64,000 nt of DNA from Paramecium pentaurelia (taxonomy: Eukaryota > Ciliophora > Oligohymenophorea > Peniculida > Parameciidae): positions 385,443 through 449,442 of the forward strand of contig CAJJDO010000027.1 of the NCBI GenBank assembly GCA_905183005.1. Reading direction: 5' to 3'. The notes beneath the pieces are model-generated. The model did no database searches. It was not told the DNA's origin and worked only from the letters and a program-made list of their open reading frames with translations. How positions within the stretch are numbered: position 1 is the stretch's first letter; each line of letters begins with the position of its first letter. A program made the translations under genes and the position numbers. Below, piece after piece: positions 51,165-63,542 of the stretch.

Positions 51165-54100
51165 ATGAATAAAGTAGATAATAAGGGTTAATAAGAAGAG
51201 AGTTTATTAGGAATTAATACATCCAGTCAACGAATAGGAACTATAAAAACATACTTATTTTTATGGATATATAATATATTTAAAGTATTCATCATACATT
51301 TATAAATATTTTTAGCAAGGATCAAAATAGCCACTCAATCAAAAGTAAATTCCAAAAGTTCTTAAAGAATATTCATCACTTACTAGTTACAAAACATTTA
51401 TTAAATCTTATGAATTATTTCCTGATCTAAGATAATCATTATGGAATTCCTTCAAATGTAATTAATTATTATTTTTAGTTCATATATTCCTCAATTGTTT
51501 AATATATTGGTTTACTTGTACTATACAATTAAGTTTACCATTTATGATGAGCAAAGCTTAAAGTTATTTTGTTGATCCAAATAGAATCTATACAACAACA
51601 AATATATTAGTATTTGCTGTTTTGCAATTATTATATTACATTACTCTTTCAATATTCTAACCTATATAATAATTTTTATAGGCTATAGTTTCCATTAAAA
51701 TTTAAGGAGCATTACAAATTTAATTAATGGAACATACTCTAAAATTTCCATTATAACGTTCATCAAAATATAATCCTGGTGATTTAATTAATATGCTTTA
51801 AGTTGATGTTTTATAATCATCAAATTACTTTATTAATAGATTTTAAGTTTATTTAGTACCATATTAACTTTTAGGTGCCTTTTTTATATTTTATATTACA
51901 GTAAAAGATAATAGTTTAACTCCTGCTATAGGTATTATGATTTAGGCTATTTTTGGTGTTGTTTTTGGTTATTATTTTGGAAGGATATAAAATAAATTTA
52001 TGCATGCTAAAGATGAAAGAATGGGTGGTGTTGATGAAGCATTATTATAAATAAAATAAATAAAATTCAATTGTTATGAAACATATTTTGAAAAAAGAAT
52101 TGAATAACTTAGGGCTAAAGAATTAAAATATTTAAAGTAATAAGTTCTTCTATTAATATTTATTTAATTTATGTAAAATATTTTGAGTTTTGCAACTTGG
52201 GAATGTACATTCTATTTTGCTGATTTTATAACTTTTGCAATTACTACTGTTATTATGTAAAATTCAAGTTAATTAATGTATTTATTGTAAGCATTTCCAA
52301 ATTAACTAAAAAATTATTATGCTTCTATTAATTCTATTAGTAGAATTACTTCATTTCTAAAAGAAAATTAAATTTCATAATGGAATTAAGATGATGATAG
52401 AATTCATGATATTAAAATAGATGGAATATTTAATTGGAAATATATTGATGATAATTAATATCTTAAATAAAATTAATAGTTTAATTTGTAATTAAATGTT
52501 GTGAAAGGTTAATATATAGTAATTGTTGGAAAGTAAATATTATATTTTATATCTAGTTCTGCTTCTGGTAAATCTACCATTCTTAAGTCAATCTTAAATG
52601 AAACTAATTGTGTTTCTGGCTAAATTGTCATCAATGGAGAAATAAGTTTAGCTACACAAGAACCATGGATTCTTAGTGATACTATTAAAAATAACATAAT
52701 CTATATGAATAAATATGATGAAATAAGATATAAAAAAGTTATGCATGCATGTGCATTAGAATAAGATATTAATTAATTTATTAATAAAGATTATACATAA
52801 TTAAGTGAAAAAGGAGATAATCTATCAGGAGGCTAATAAAAAAGAATCAATCTAGCTAGAGCTGTTTATAAAGAAGCAGATATTTATTTATTTGATGATC
52901 CATTAAGTGCACTTGATATTAAAGTCAAATGTCATATTTATAAAGAATGTTTTCTTAAATTTCTTAATGGTAAAACAAGAATATTATTTACAAATCAATT
53001 GACAAATCTATAAGGAGTAGATTAAATCTATTTATTATAAAATGATACATTGGTTCCTTATAATCCTAAAATTTCAATAGAAGAAGATAAATTAAATTTA
53101 ATTAATATATAGTTTGAAAATAATCATTTTGAAGATAAAGAACCATAATCAAAAGCTTCTTTTACTTTAATTAATGAAGATTAAAGAATTGGAAATATAG
53201 ATACATAAGTTATCAAAACTATTTTTTAATTCTAAGGAGGTATTTGGGCAATATTTGCTATTATTACTTATTTTAGTGTTCTTATGATATTATCAACATT
53301 TTCAAGCAAGATTTTATCAAATCCTGAATTAGAACCTGATGAATTTAGAATAATTGCCTTAAAAAACTTTCCCCTTTTTAATATTCCAATATATATTGCT
53401 ATTATCTCTATAACAGGATATTTCTTATTAATTGGTATAAAGACTAGTTCCATTATTCATAAGAATATTTTTATTTCTTTAATGAAAGCATCATTTACTT
53501 AATTCTATAATCAAATTTTGATTGGTAGATTAATGAATAGATTAAGTAAGGATATTTACAATATTGATATGCTATTTCCTAATCAAATATACAATTTAAG
53601 CATTTAATTTACTAATTTAATAATGCCTTTGATTACTAGTTTAATATTTTTAAATTACATTGCTTATCCAATTGTATTAATTTTTGTTATAATTCTTCTT
53701 CTCTTTACAATATAATACTATAAATGTTTAACAGAAATGACTCGTATAGAATCAGTATCAAAAAGTCCTGTATTTTCATATTATTAATAAATTATGAGAG
53801 GTCTTTTGTTTGTTAGATCATGTCTTCCTAAAAAGTATGTACTCTAAAATCATTATAATAATATTGATTTAGATTTAGGAAATTAAATGTATTTGGCAGG
53901 ATTATAATAATGGTTTTCATAAGCTTCTAGTATTATTACTAATATCTTTTAAACTATTTTATTTATAGTATGTCTTCTATTTCCAAATGATAATCCAGCT
54001 ATGACTTATTTAATAGTAATTTAAATGTCTAATGTATCTTAATTATTAGTTTCAGTAGCTATCAGTTATGGTAATTTATTAATGTATTCAATATCTTTTG

Positions 54101-54930
54101 AAAGATGTTTACATTTATCAAATGATATTGAATATGATGATTATGCATAAGGTAATATAAATTCAAAATCAATTGGATCAATTACTTTATCAAATGCATC
54201 ATTTCAATATCCAAACAATTAGAAAGATGTATTATCTAATATTAGTTTAACAATTGAATCTGGTTAGAAAATAGGAATAGTTGGTAGAACTGGTGCTGGT
54301 AAGAGTTCAATTATAATGGCATTAATGAGAATGATTCATATAACAAATGGTGATGTACAAGTTGATGAAATAGATCTTAATGATTATACATTATAGGAAC
54401 TCAGAAAGAAATATAGTGTTATTCCTCAAGAAGCATTAATATATAAGGGAACTTTAAAAGAAAATCTTGATCCTTATGGATTAGTTGATGATTCAAATTT
54501 AGAAAAGATTTGTAAAGCTTGTTAACTTTATAATATGAAATCATTTTAAGATTATAGATTAAATACATAAATATAATAAAGTGGTTGTAATTTGAGTTTA
54601 GGAGAAAAATAATTGATTACAATAGCAAGATGTATGATTGAAAATAGAAAAATTATATTAGTAGATGAAGCAACTGCAAATATAGATAATCCAACTGAGG
54701 AATTAATAAAAAATGTAATATATAATAAATAAATTTAGATTTTTAAAGTACATTTTAAAAATTAAACTATGATTACTATTGCCCATAAAGTTTCAACAAT
54801 TATGGATTCTGATAAAATTGTTGTTTTGAGTGCAGGATAAATTATTGAATGTGATTCACCAAATAATTTACTTAAGTAACCTTAGAGTGAATTTAGATAA
54901 ATAGTAGATTTAATAAATAAGAATTTATGA
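51165..54930 (+). CDS. ABCC (MRP)-type full ABC transporter
   Basis: ATG 51165, introns of 31, 21 and 24 nt (the last inside the first Walker A), TGA 54928-54930; 1229 aa. Order TMD1-NBD1-TMD2-NBD2, no extra TMD0. TMD1 has the ABCC signature segments KYNPGDLINMLQVD and KDERMGGVDEALLQIKQIKF. NBD1: GNSASGKST, Q-loop ATQEPWI, LSGGQQKR, Walker B IYLFDDPLSALD, but the switch His position reads FTNQL. NBD2: GRTGAGKSS, PQEALIYKGTLKENLDP, a signature altered to LSLGEKQ, Walker B IILVDEATANID, and IAHKVST. This asymmetry is common in ABCC proteins, where the two sites differ. Such pumps export organic anions, conjugates or drugs from plasma or internal membranes; the substrate is not predictable. Confidence 0.93.
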
Positions 54931-55132
54931 TTTATATGAAAATATATAAATATATTATTAATTAATTAATTTATTGATTATATATGAATTAATATAAAAA
55001 ATTTGATTATTAAGAATTTAATTATGAAATAATATATTCAATAATAAGAATATTATATAATATACTATATTAATAGATAATAAAAATATGAATTTAAAAT
55101 ATAATTGATATAAGAGAATTTGTAATAAATTT

Positions 55133-56871
55133 TCATTATTCTTCATAAAATGACCATCCTGTAATCTTATTTTTATTTTCATCAGTATCCATAAAATTAA
55201 TTCTTAAAGGTACATTATTAAATGTTTATTCTGTTGGTTTAGGTGGTTTTAATTTTCTATCATAACAATCTTTCCAATTAATATTTGATAACCAAGAATG
55301 TTCACGAACTTCTTCTCCATCTAAATTAGATCCTAATCTTTTATTTGGATCTCTATTTAATAACTTAAATAATAATAATAATAATAATAATTTACAGCTA
55401 CTATAAATGATTTTGCTTCATTAGATAAACTTCTTGGTATTTTTAATGGTCCTTTTCTAATATTATCAAATAATTATTCACGTTCATTAGCATAATATGG
55501 AGGAATACCAACCAATAATTCATATGTCATTACACCTAAACCATACCAATCTGCCATTCTATTATGTCCTTATTTAGATAATATTTCAGGTGGTAAATAT
55601 GCAGGTGAACCACAAAATGATTTATTTAATTCTTCATCTGTTACTCCTTTTTTAGATAATCCAAAATCTGTTAATAAAGCATGACCTTCTGAATCTAATA
55701 CTACATTTTCTGGTTTTAAATCTCTAAATATAATATTGTTTTTATGTAAACATTCAATAGCTAATAATATTTCTGCTACATATATTTTAGCATCTTCTTC
55801 TGGTAATTTTCTCTTTATATCTAATAATTTAGAAAGATCACCTCCAGGACAAAAATCCATTACTAAAAATAATTTAGATTCTGTTTAAAATGCATAATTC
55901 AATTTAACTATAAATGGATGATGCATTACACTTAATACTTCTTTTTCTGTCTCTGCATATTTTAATAAATTTTATGACATCATTCTTTCTTTCTTTAATA
56001 TTTTCATAGCAAATAATTTCTTATTTTCTGATCCAATTTTATCTACTAAATATACTTCTCCAAAAGATCCTTTTCCCAATAATTAATAAAAATTAAACAT
56101 ATTTGGTGTCATTTTATATTTTAAAAGATTAACATTTTAAAATTTAGCTAGATTTTAAAATTTCCAAATTTTCTTATTAGTATTATTTGTATTAGTAACT
56201 TAATTAAAACTATTTGTACTAGATTATCCTTCATTCTATTTCTCCTTTGTCATCAATTTCATTACATGATCATATCTACTATTCCTTAATAAAAAATTAG
56301 TACCAGGTATTATTGTTCTTTCATAACTCTTATTATAATATCAAATATAATTACTTCTTCATTATGAACATATCCATATTTTATATAGATTTATAAACTA
56401 TTTGCATCACAACAAATTTGGATACAATTCTAATTATAAAAATTTCTTATATTTGGATCAGCCTTCTTATCTAATAGAAATGCTATCATATCAGTTGATC
56501 CCATTTAAGATGCTATATGTAATGGAGTATTGCCATCCTTATCTTATATATTGATATTGGCGTTATGTTGCAACAAAACATTTGCACAATCTATGTAATT
56601 CTACATTACTGTCAAAAAGAATGGGGTTCTTTAAAATTTAGTTAATGCATCAACTGTTGCTCCATGTTTTATTAAAATGTTCACTATTTCTAAATTACCT
56701 TCATTTGATGCAAAATGCAAAGCTGTCCAATCATCAAGACCTCTTAATATTATTTATGAATTTAGAATACTTTGTATCAACATCAAGATAATATTCAATT
56801 GTAGGTATTAATAATGTCTCTATTGATTATGCATCACCTAATTCTGCATAGTCTAAAAGATGTTCATTCAT
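55133..56871 (-). CDS. Ankyrin-repeat AGC-type protein kinase
   Basis: ATG at 56871, introns of 28, 26 and 32 nt, TGA 55133-55135; 550 aa. Residues about 30-150 form three ankyrin repeats (DDWTALHFASNEGNLEIVNI; DKDGNTPLHIASQMGSTDMI). After an Asn/Thr-rich linker comes an AGC kinase domain: LLGKGSFGEVYLV, Lys in FAMKILKK, CPGGDL, catalytic loop FRDLKPENVVL, DFGLSK, activation loop SFCGSPAYLPPE, RLGSNLDGEEVREHSW, and a C-terminal hydrophobic motif ITGWSFYEE with the phosphorylatable Ser. All catalytic residues are present. The third intron contains a (TAA)n-type microsatellite. The start overlaps the stop of the small upstream gene by 8 bp. Confidence 0.92.
55364..55395 (-). other. 32-nt intron made almost wholly of a trinucleotide repeat
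   Basis: Third intron of the ankyrin kinase. It starts GTAAA and ends TTTAAG, with a run of ATT triplets between. Its removal is needed to keep SFIVA joined to LLNRDPNKRLG in frame. Confidence 0.8.
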
Positions 56872-57242
56872 TTTTTTGGTTAACAATCTATATAGTATTA
56901 TTTTAGTACATAAAATCATTCCATGCTTGATCCTTGGTAAAATTAACCGTATTACCATTCATTATTTCTTGTATTTCTTTAGCTTACTTAATAAATAGAA
57001 AATTTGATACTTCTGGAATTCGCATGTCAAAAATTCTGCCTGAATCCTTATCAATCATATAAAACATCCTTTCTTCATTTGGCATATTGTAAAATTTCTA
57101 TAATTAGTTTTCTTTATGTTATGTATATCGTACATCAAACACTTATTATAATATAGGCATTTAATCCCTTAAGGTAATAATCTCATTACATCATCAAGTC
57201 CATATTTTCATTTTAATTAATGAAAACATCACAATTTTCCAT
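56864..57242 (-). CDS. Small protein of unknown function overlapping the kinase start
   Basis: ATG at 57242, one 22-nt intron, TGA at 56864-56866; 118 aa (MENCDVFINQNENMDLMMDQ..., MFYMIDKDSGRIFDMRIPEV). Compact and acidic/polar, with no membrane segment or known motif. Its TGA lies inside the first codons of the ankyrin kinase on the same strand (8-bp overlap, different frame). It could be an independent gene with almost no spacer, or an upstream frame on the same transcript. Confidence 0.6.
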
Positions 57243-57765
57243 TGAATAAAATGTTTAGTTAGAGTATCTAGTTAATTTACTAGGTCTATATTCTGGCTAG
57301 CCTTAAGGAATTTACATAATCTTTATTTGTAATCGTATATTAATTTTAAATTTATCTAATTATAAAATTTCATTAACATACAGAAATTAAAACAAAATCA
57401 TATTATATATCTTAAATTTATTAGAAATCCATTCTTAAATTTTATATATTTAATATTAAGTATTCATTTATATTAAATTAACTAACATTAAGTTGTAAAT
57501 CTATTTATTATACTATTAATTTTTATTTTAGACTGACATTTGTGTATTTTGTTAATTAATATAATTTATTAATATAAATTTAACTTATATAGATGTGATA
57601 AGTTCTTTATTATTTTAATTTATATATTATAAATGAGTTTACAATTAAACTTAATAGAAAATATATATAAATTTTTTTGGTTATTTATTAAAGAGATAGA
57701 TAGATTTATAGATTATATATATATATATAGATAGAGAATTAAAGATGAAAATTAAAAATAAATAC
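57243..57765. other. Intergenic spacer (523 bp)
   Basis: A+T-rich DNA with simple TA and GATA runs near 57700-57735. No coding frame or RNA gene recognised. Confidence 0.5.
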
Positions 57766-59662
57766 TCAAGTATAACCTAAAAGTTGATCACTTTTTTTAC
57801 GTAATCCAAAAGCAGAACAACTAAATTAATATATAATAATATTATTACATTTTTCTATTAGTAGATTTAGCTGTATGAATTCTATGTGGTATTTAGAATT
57901 AAGAGAATATATCTTAATTTTCAATTTATTATGTTTATAATGTGTTTTGACTCATAGCTCCACTCATTTTTCTTCTTAATTTAGCCTTTAATTATCTACT
58001 TTATGGATTCCATGATCTTTAAATAAGTGGTACAGTATTGGTTGTGGAAGTAACAAATGTAGGAGATGTTTAATGAGGTTCTGATGATGTAATTTAAAGT
58101 ATAGTTTCTAGAGATGAAAATCTTTACATTTTTTTAGATTTTGTACTTACAGCACTTGAAACTCTACTAGTTAAAATTTAATTATCATCTAGATGAGTAG
58201 TTTTAACTCTCTATTTCTTTTCAGCTCCAGTCCAAATTTTTCTGGATACTCTATCTCTAATTTATTCAATTAGATTTGTATCAACCATTAAAAATTTAGT
58301 TTTAGCATCAGTTGGTAATTTCTTTTAATGATATAACATATTTTAATGTGCAATTTCAGTTTAAAGTAGTATTTTAGGTTTTTATGAACGAATATCATTC
58401 TTATCTGGTCTATCATGTGGATCTTTAAATATTTCTTATACAGTTTTTCTTTCAGTAATCATTAATTATGGTTATTCTTTTTATGAATTATCATGTTATT
58501 ATAATATTGATATGATATTATTTTATCTATTATTCATATATTCAGAAATTAAAGAACTTTTGTCTTTCAATAATTTAACAATTTCTGGAAAATTCTTTTT
58601 TAAATTATTGAAATCATTAGCTTCCATAAAATAAGCTGTTGTATTATCTAAAACTTAACAAGAATATAATCTATAAGGAAGTGATTCAATTATTTCTTCT
58701 TAACCAACAAATGAATTATCTGATAATTAACTTAAAATGATCTTTTTTTTCTTTTTATTATTAGATTAATTTATTATATCTTCTGAAATCTATCTATATA
58801 ATTATACTCTTCCTTTTAAAATTAAGAAATAGAATTTAGGTTCATCTCCTTCTTTCCATAATATTGCTTATGCTGAAAATTATATAGTTCTTAAATTCTA
58901 TATAAATTTGGTAACTGTAAATTTGCTAGCTCCATTAAATAATTTCATAAAATAATCCACATTAGCATTCTATTCTTGAATCTATTTCTCACAAACTTAT
59001 TTATAATCATGTTTATTCATTGATATTAAATGTGCTTCCTCTGATACTACTATTATACTTGCAGATCTTGGTTAATCATGAATAAGTGCTTAATCACCAA
59101 AACATTGACCTGAATAATATTACCATACTTTTTTAAACAAAGGTACTCCATTATTATAATACATATTATTATCTATTAACATTCTTAAAGCTAAATCAAA
59201 TTTGTTTAATTAATTCAAAACAACTGTTTTCTTTTTCTTTTATATATTATTTACTACTATATTAGTTTCACTAGTCTGCTAACTTAAAAATTCTAAATCC
59301 TTTTAAATATCCTCATTTGATCTCTTCATATATACACCTACTTCACCATTTAATAATAAGTAAAATCTATCTCCATAATCTCCTTAATTCATTATTGTTT
59401 GGCCAAAACTGTAATGTTCATATTTGAAAAATTATGCAGCATACATAGCAAAATCTCTAACCTTCATACTCTTTTCACATTATTTCTGTATGAAATCTAT
59501 TGATGACAAAGTATCAGCCACTTATTCTGCTTAAGCTACTGTATGTAATTAAGTATACATTCTATATACTTATACTGCTGGTTGTAAATTTATTTCATTC
59601 TATTTACGAATTTGTTCATGATCAGGTTATTGTTCTGTAATGATTGATCGTTTATTTTTCAT
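57766..59662 (-). CDS. Protein with two cyclic-nucleotide-binding domains
   Basis: ATG at 59662 (MKNKRSIITEQQPDHEQ...), one 28-nt intron near the 3' end, TGA 57766-57768; 622 aa. First cNMP-binding domain: FKYEHYSFGQTIMNQGDYGD RFYLLLNGEVGVYM ... GQCFGDQALIHDQPRSASII, keeping the Arg of the phosphate-binding cassette. Second domain: FSAQAILWKEGDEPKFYFLI LKGRVQLY ... FVGQEEIIESLPYRLYSCQV, where the cassette is divergent and may not bind nucleotide. The C-terminal 150 residues are basic, Ser/Thr/Gln-rich and disordered-looking. There is no kinase, channel or exchange-factor domain and no recognisable PKA inhibitor site, so it is a cNMP-responsive adaptor of unknown partner. Many such stand-alone proteins occur in ciliates, often near cilia. 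Confidence 0.88.
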
Positions 59663-60285
59663 TTATTTTTGTTAATTTTTCTATTTTATTTATAAATTTT
59701 ATACCCTTTTGATATTAATATAATATTCAAATTCATAAAACATTAATATAAGGTTAATCAAATTGTTTCATGATGATAATAAATATTATATTTATATATA
59801 TATCAATATAATCATATTACATTCACTTAAACATAATAAATAATTATTATGTCTAATATTTCCATTTTAGGTTTAAATGTATTCATTAAAATAAGCTAAT
59901 TACATCTATTAGCTAATAAAAAATTAAGAATAATATATGTACTTTTTACTTATTAATATTCTAAATTTTATCTTAAATAATAATGAATCAAATAATAAAT
60001 TGTGAAAACAAATATAAAATAAAAAAGAAGTTTTAAAGAAAAAATAACTTTAAAATCCATATAGTTATTATTTAATAAATAGTAATTTGAATTATTACTT
60101 ATTATTTATTTAATAGTAATTATTATTTATCTTCAAAATAAATTTAAGAATTTGATATAAATATTAAAATTATTTAAAATGATAGAGAAGATTATAAATA
60201 ATTGATAGTATGATAGTAAATTATAAATAAAACGAAGTAAATTATGAAAGTCATTAGATTTAAATAAAACCTTCAAAATAAGAAA
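59663..60285. other. Intergenic spacer (623 bp)
   Basis: A+T-rich spacer with repeated TTATTTAATAGTAATTA-type words near 60060-60130. No coding frame or RNA gene recognised. Confidence 0.5.
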
Positions 60286-61584
60286 TCAATATTTAGTGTA
60301 AGGTTCTTTATTAATTACAATTCTTGGTGCTGCTACTCTTGGTTCAACAGGTGGTTTTTTGGCTTGTTGTGTTTGTATTTAAGGTCTTTTAGGAACTACT
60401 ACAGGTTTTTGAGCAGATTGAGGTCGAATTTATTATTGTTGTACTTTTTGATTGACTTTTGGAGAATTAATTTGTTAATTTTTAGGTGCAATAATAGATT
60501 AAGCTTTAATAGGTTATTAAGGGATTTATTTTAATTTAGGATCTAAGTCTTTATTAGCAATTTCATCTTTAATTTTTCGAATGGCATCTACTTAATCATT
60601 TTCTTATTTCTTTTTTTCTGGTTTTGTCCAATCATATATATAATCCAATTAAAGATTCTATTTATGTAGTACTTATTTGAAGAGATTCCTCAAATAATTA
60701 TAATCTGGTTTTTCTTCGAACTTTAATTTCTTAACATAATTTAAGTACAAAGTCATTTCATCAGGTAATCCTGAACAGAGTTATTCAGTGGTAGTTTTAA
60801 TTTTCTTTTCTTTGATTAATACATATTTATCATTTTTATTATTGCATGCAAGATTCATCCAGGGTAAAGTACCTTTGGCTAAATAAACAAGAACATAAGC
60901 CAAGCCTTCTAGATCATCTCTTCTACTTTATTCATATCCCAAATGAGTATTAATACTTGCATAACGAGCAGTTCCTGTAAGTGGTTTATTTTCTTTGAAT
61001 GGAATATGACCATCTTTTGTTAAATATCTTTTAGCTAAACCCATATCTACAACATATAGTTTAGATTATTTTTTGCCATATCCCATAAGGAAGTTATCAG
61101 GTTTAACATCACGATGTATAAAGGATCTTGAATGCATGAATTCAAGTCTTGAAACCATTTGTTCTGCAAGCATACATACCTTAATTAATATTGATATTAC
61201 TGTTTTAATAGATAATTTACGATGACATTAAGCAAACAAATCTTCTATTGATTATCCTAATAACTCCATAACTAAATAATTATAATCTCCTTCAGTTGCT
61301 GCTCCAAATACTTTTGGAATACCTTAAAAAAATAGTATTTAATAAATACCTTTATCTAATTGTTATGTATCTTAATGAAGGAATGCATAAACTTTGGATT
61401 CATATAGAATTTGTGGATATTAACAATTAGTTCTTTCTAATTTGATAGCAAATTCTTCTTTCTGTTTATTTTAAGCAAGATAAATCTCTCCAAAAGCACC
61501 CATTCCTAGACGCTATATTAGTTTGTAATTTTATTGTTATAAGTAAGTATTTGATAAGTTTCGGTTGCCCAATGGATTATCCAT
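60286..61584 (-). CDS. Casein kinase 1-like protein kinase with P/Q-rich tail
   Basis: ATG at 61584 (MDNPLGNRNLSNTYLQQQNY), introns of 27 and 21 nt, TGA 60286-60288; 416 aa. CK1 features are RLGMGAFGEIYLA, FAIKLERT, YESKVYAFL, TVCMLAEQMVSRLEFMHSRS, FIHRDVKPDNFLMG, TGTARYASINTHLGYEQSRR DDLEGLAYVL. The metal-binding DFG is replaced by DMG (VVDMGLAKRY), which keeps the essential Asp. From about residue 300 the tail is Lys/Pro/Gln-rich and low complexity (PQQPIKAQSIIAPKNQQ). CK1 kinases phosphorylate acidic or primed Ser/Thr sites; no specific target can be named. It faces the next gene with only 18 bp between start codons. Confidence 0.92.
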
Positions 61585-61602
61585 TATTAATTTACGTTTT
61601 TA

Positions 61603-62379
61603 ATGAGAATATTGATTGTAATAATTATATCAGTTACTCTAAGTGCATTCTAAACCAATTAGAATAATATCTAAGATTCTCCGAGAACTGATTTAGTAGA
61701 TAAAATAGTAATAAATGAGATTAAATAGGACGTAGTTGATTAATTGGATCTAAATTCGTAAACTCCATTTGTAGATTAGATTAATGCATAAGTTGAATAA
61801 TTGTTAAAAGTGAACGAAATGCAATAGAACCATTCTGAAGATCTCTCACAATATTCCAATAAACATGAATTAATACATTCAGTGTAATATTGGCTAGACA
61901 AATTAGATAATGATAAACTCTCTTAAGAGATAACACCTTAAAATGATCTCAATAACCTCTAATAATCTTAAGAATAACAACTAAATTAATCAGATTAGTC
62001 TACTCATCATAGCAGATTAGCTAAATATATATAAATTCAATAAGTAGAGCAACAGTAGTAATCAGAAACTATCCAAGAAAATACAATTACTAAAATTGAA
62101 GAGACAAACCCTTTAAAATTATTGTTACTCTATTCTGATAATATTAAATAGTAAAATGATGAAGATGATTCACATTAAATGATAATTACAAATGAATAAA
62201 TTTTAGATCAACTGGAAAAAGAGAAACAAGATAAGATTATCAAAATGTAAAGTCTTATTATTGAACAACTTAAAGACAAAAAACCAGAACCTATAAAAGA
62301 AGAGAGTTTCTTAGAAAGAGATTATATTGAATGGGAAATGAAAACATTGACAAGTAACAACAATTTAAGGGCTAAATGA
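61603..62379 (+). CDS. Secreted Gln/Asn-rich protein
   Basis: Intronless frame of 258 aa from ATG 61603 to TGA 62377-62379. Residues 1-17 (MRILIVIIISVTLSAFQ) form a cl ear signal peptide. The rest is acidic, Gln/Asn/Asp-rich and Cys-poor, with a helical C-terminal third (ILDQLEKEKQDKIIKMQSLI IEQLKDKK). No family recognised; a matrix, trichocyst-matrix-like or vacuolar content protein would fit the composition, but no defining motif was found. Confidence 0.7.
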
Positions 62380-62455
62380 ATATATTATTTAATATATATA
62401 TATATATATATATTATTATTATTCATATTAACAAACAAAAATAAATTTATTTATT

Positions 62456-63244
62456 ATGGAGTATAGATTACCTGTATAACCTAATAGAGATATTCCATAA
62501 TCAATTGCATAAATTTAATAGGAATAAAGAATCAAATTCTAATTATAATAAATTCAAGCAAAGATTATTGAAGAAAGACCAAATTTTTAAGAAATGCAAG
62601 GTGGTTAATCACCAAATAAACCATGGTTAGGAGAAGATATTTATATGGTTGTATTTTTACTTACTGTTGAAAATGATAGATTGAGAGAAGAAAATACTCA
62701 GATATAGTAATTACTAAATACTAGTGAAATGAGATATAAAGGAGTAGATTTAGTTGAAAATGAAGTTATATCATAAAGAATAAAAATAGGTGAATATGAA
62801 AAGAAATTAGCTCAATTATAAATGGAATGTGAATAATGGAGAGTTAAATATTAAAATAGAGATAAGGAAAATGAGGATTAAAGATATCAAAATGAACTTT
62901 AAAGAAGAATTCAAGTAGATAGAGAAATAAGAGAACTTACAGCTAGATTTATTGCAGATAGAAATTAATTAGAATAAGAAAATAGATCATTAAGAATTGA
63001 ATTAGATTAAATTAAATTATCAAAATATTCTTTTGAAGATCATAAAAAATTATCTGAATAATTATAAAAAGAAAATTAAAAATTGAAATAAGAATTAGAT
63101 ACTTTAAAGTATATTAAAATATTATTTTATTAGAAAAGGTTTTGATGAATTAGAATATGTATTATAAACTGCTGCAGATTTAGAATAAGAAAATTAATAA
63201 CTTAAAATTTAAATTGATACACTTTAGAAATAAATACAATAATT

Positions 63245-63275
<31 letters not shown>

Positions 63276-63451
63276 CCTTAAAGACCATAATCATCTAATA
63301 GAATTGAATTATGTAATCAAATCTATTATATACTCTAGCCAATTCTAATTATAATGTTATGTAAGAAAATAAGAGATTGAAAGATGAAAATGATAGATTA
63401 AGAACATTACTCAATTTAGGAACTGGAAGCTATTCTAAACCATTTATGTGA
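62456..63451 (+). CDS. Coiled-coil protein with TAA-encoded polyglutamine
   Basis: ATG 62456, introns of 25 and 26 nt, TGA 63449-63451; 314 aa. After a Gln-rich head and a short conserved-looking part (GGQSPNKPWLGEDIYMVVFL LTVENDRLREEN) the protein is one long coiled coil with heptads (ARFIADRNQLEQENRSLRIE), interrupted by a polyglutamine run coded by consecutive TAA triplets around 63247-63273. The end reads RLKDENDRLRTLLNLGTGSY. Probably a structural or basal-body/axoneme type protein; no specific family recognised. Confidence 0.75.
63246..63273 (+). repeat. (TAA)n microsatellite inside coding sequence
   Basis: Run of about nine TAA triplets in frame in the coiled-coil gene. With TAA read as Gln it encodes polyglutamine; it would be nonsense under the standard code. 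Confidence 0.85.
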
Positions 63452-63542
63452 ATTCTATAATTAAAATATTATAATAATTATTCTACTTCTTTCATATCAT
63501 TATATTTATTTGAAAATAATACACCATAAATAAAAATATTAA

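Noticed and set aside
55570..55860. Independent 96-residue kinase fragment
   Set aside because: It is one stretch of the ankyrin-AGC kinase that happens to lack TAA/TAG; with these codons as Gln the frame extends on both sides.
57990..58150. Possible 29-nt intron GTAAGTACAAAATC... in the cNMP-binding gene
   Set aside because: Removing it breaks the downstream frame; leaving it in gives a continuous Ser/Gln-rich tail and a total length divisible by three.
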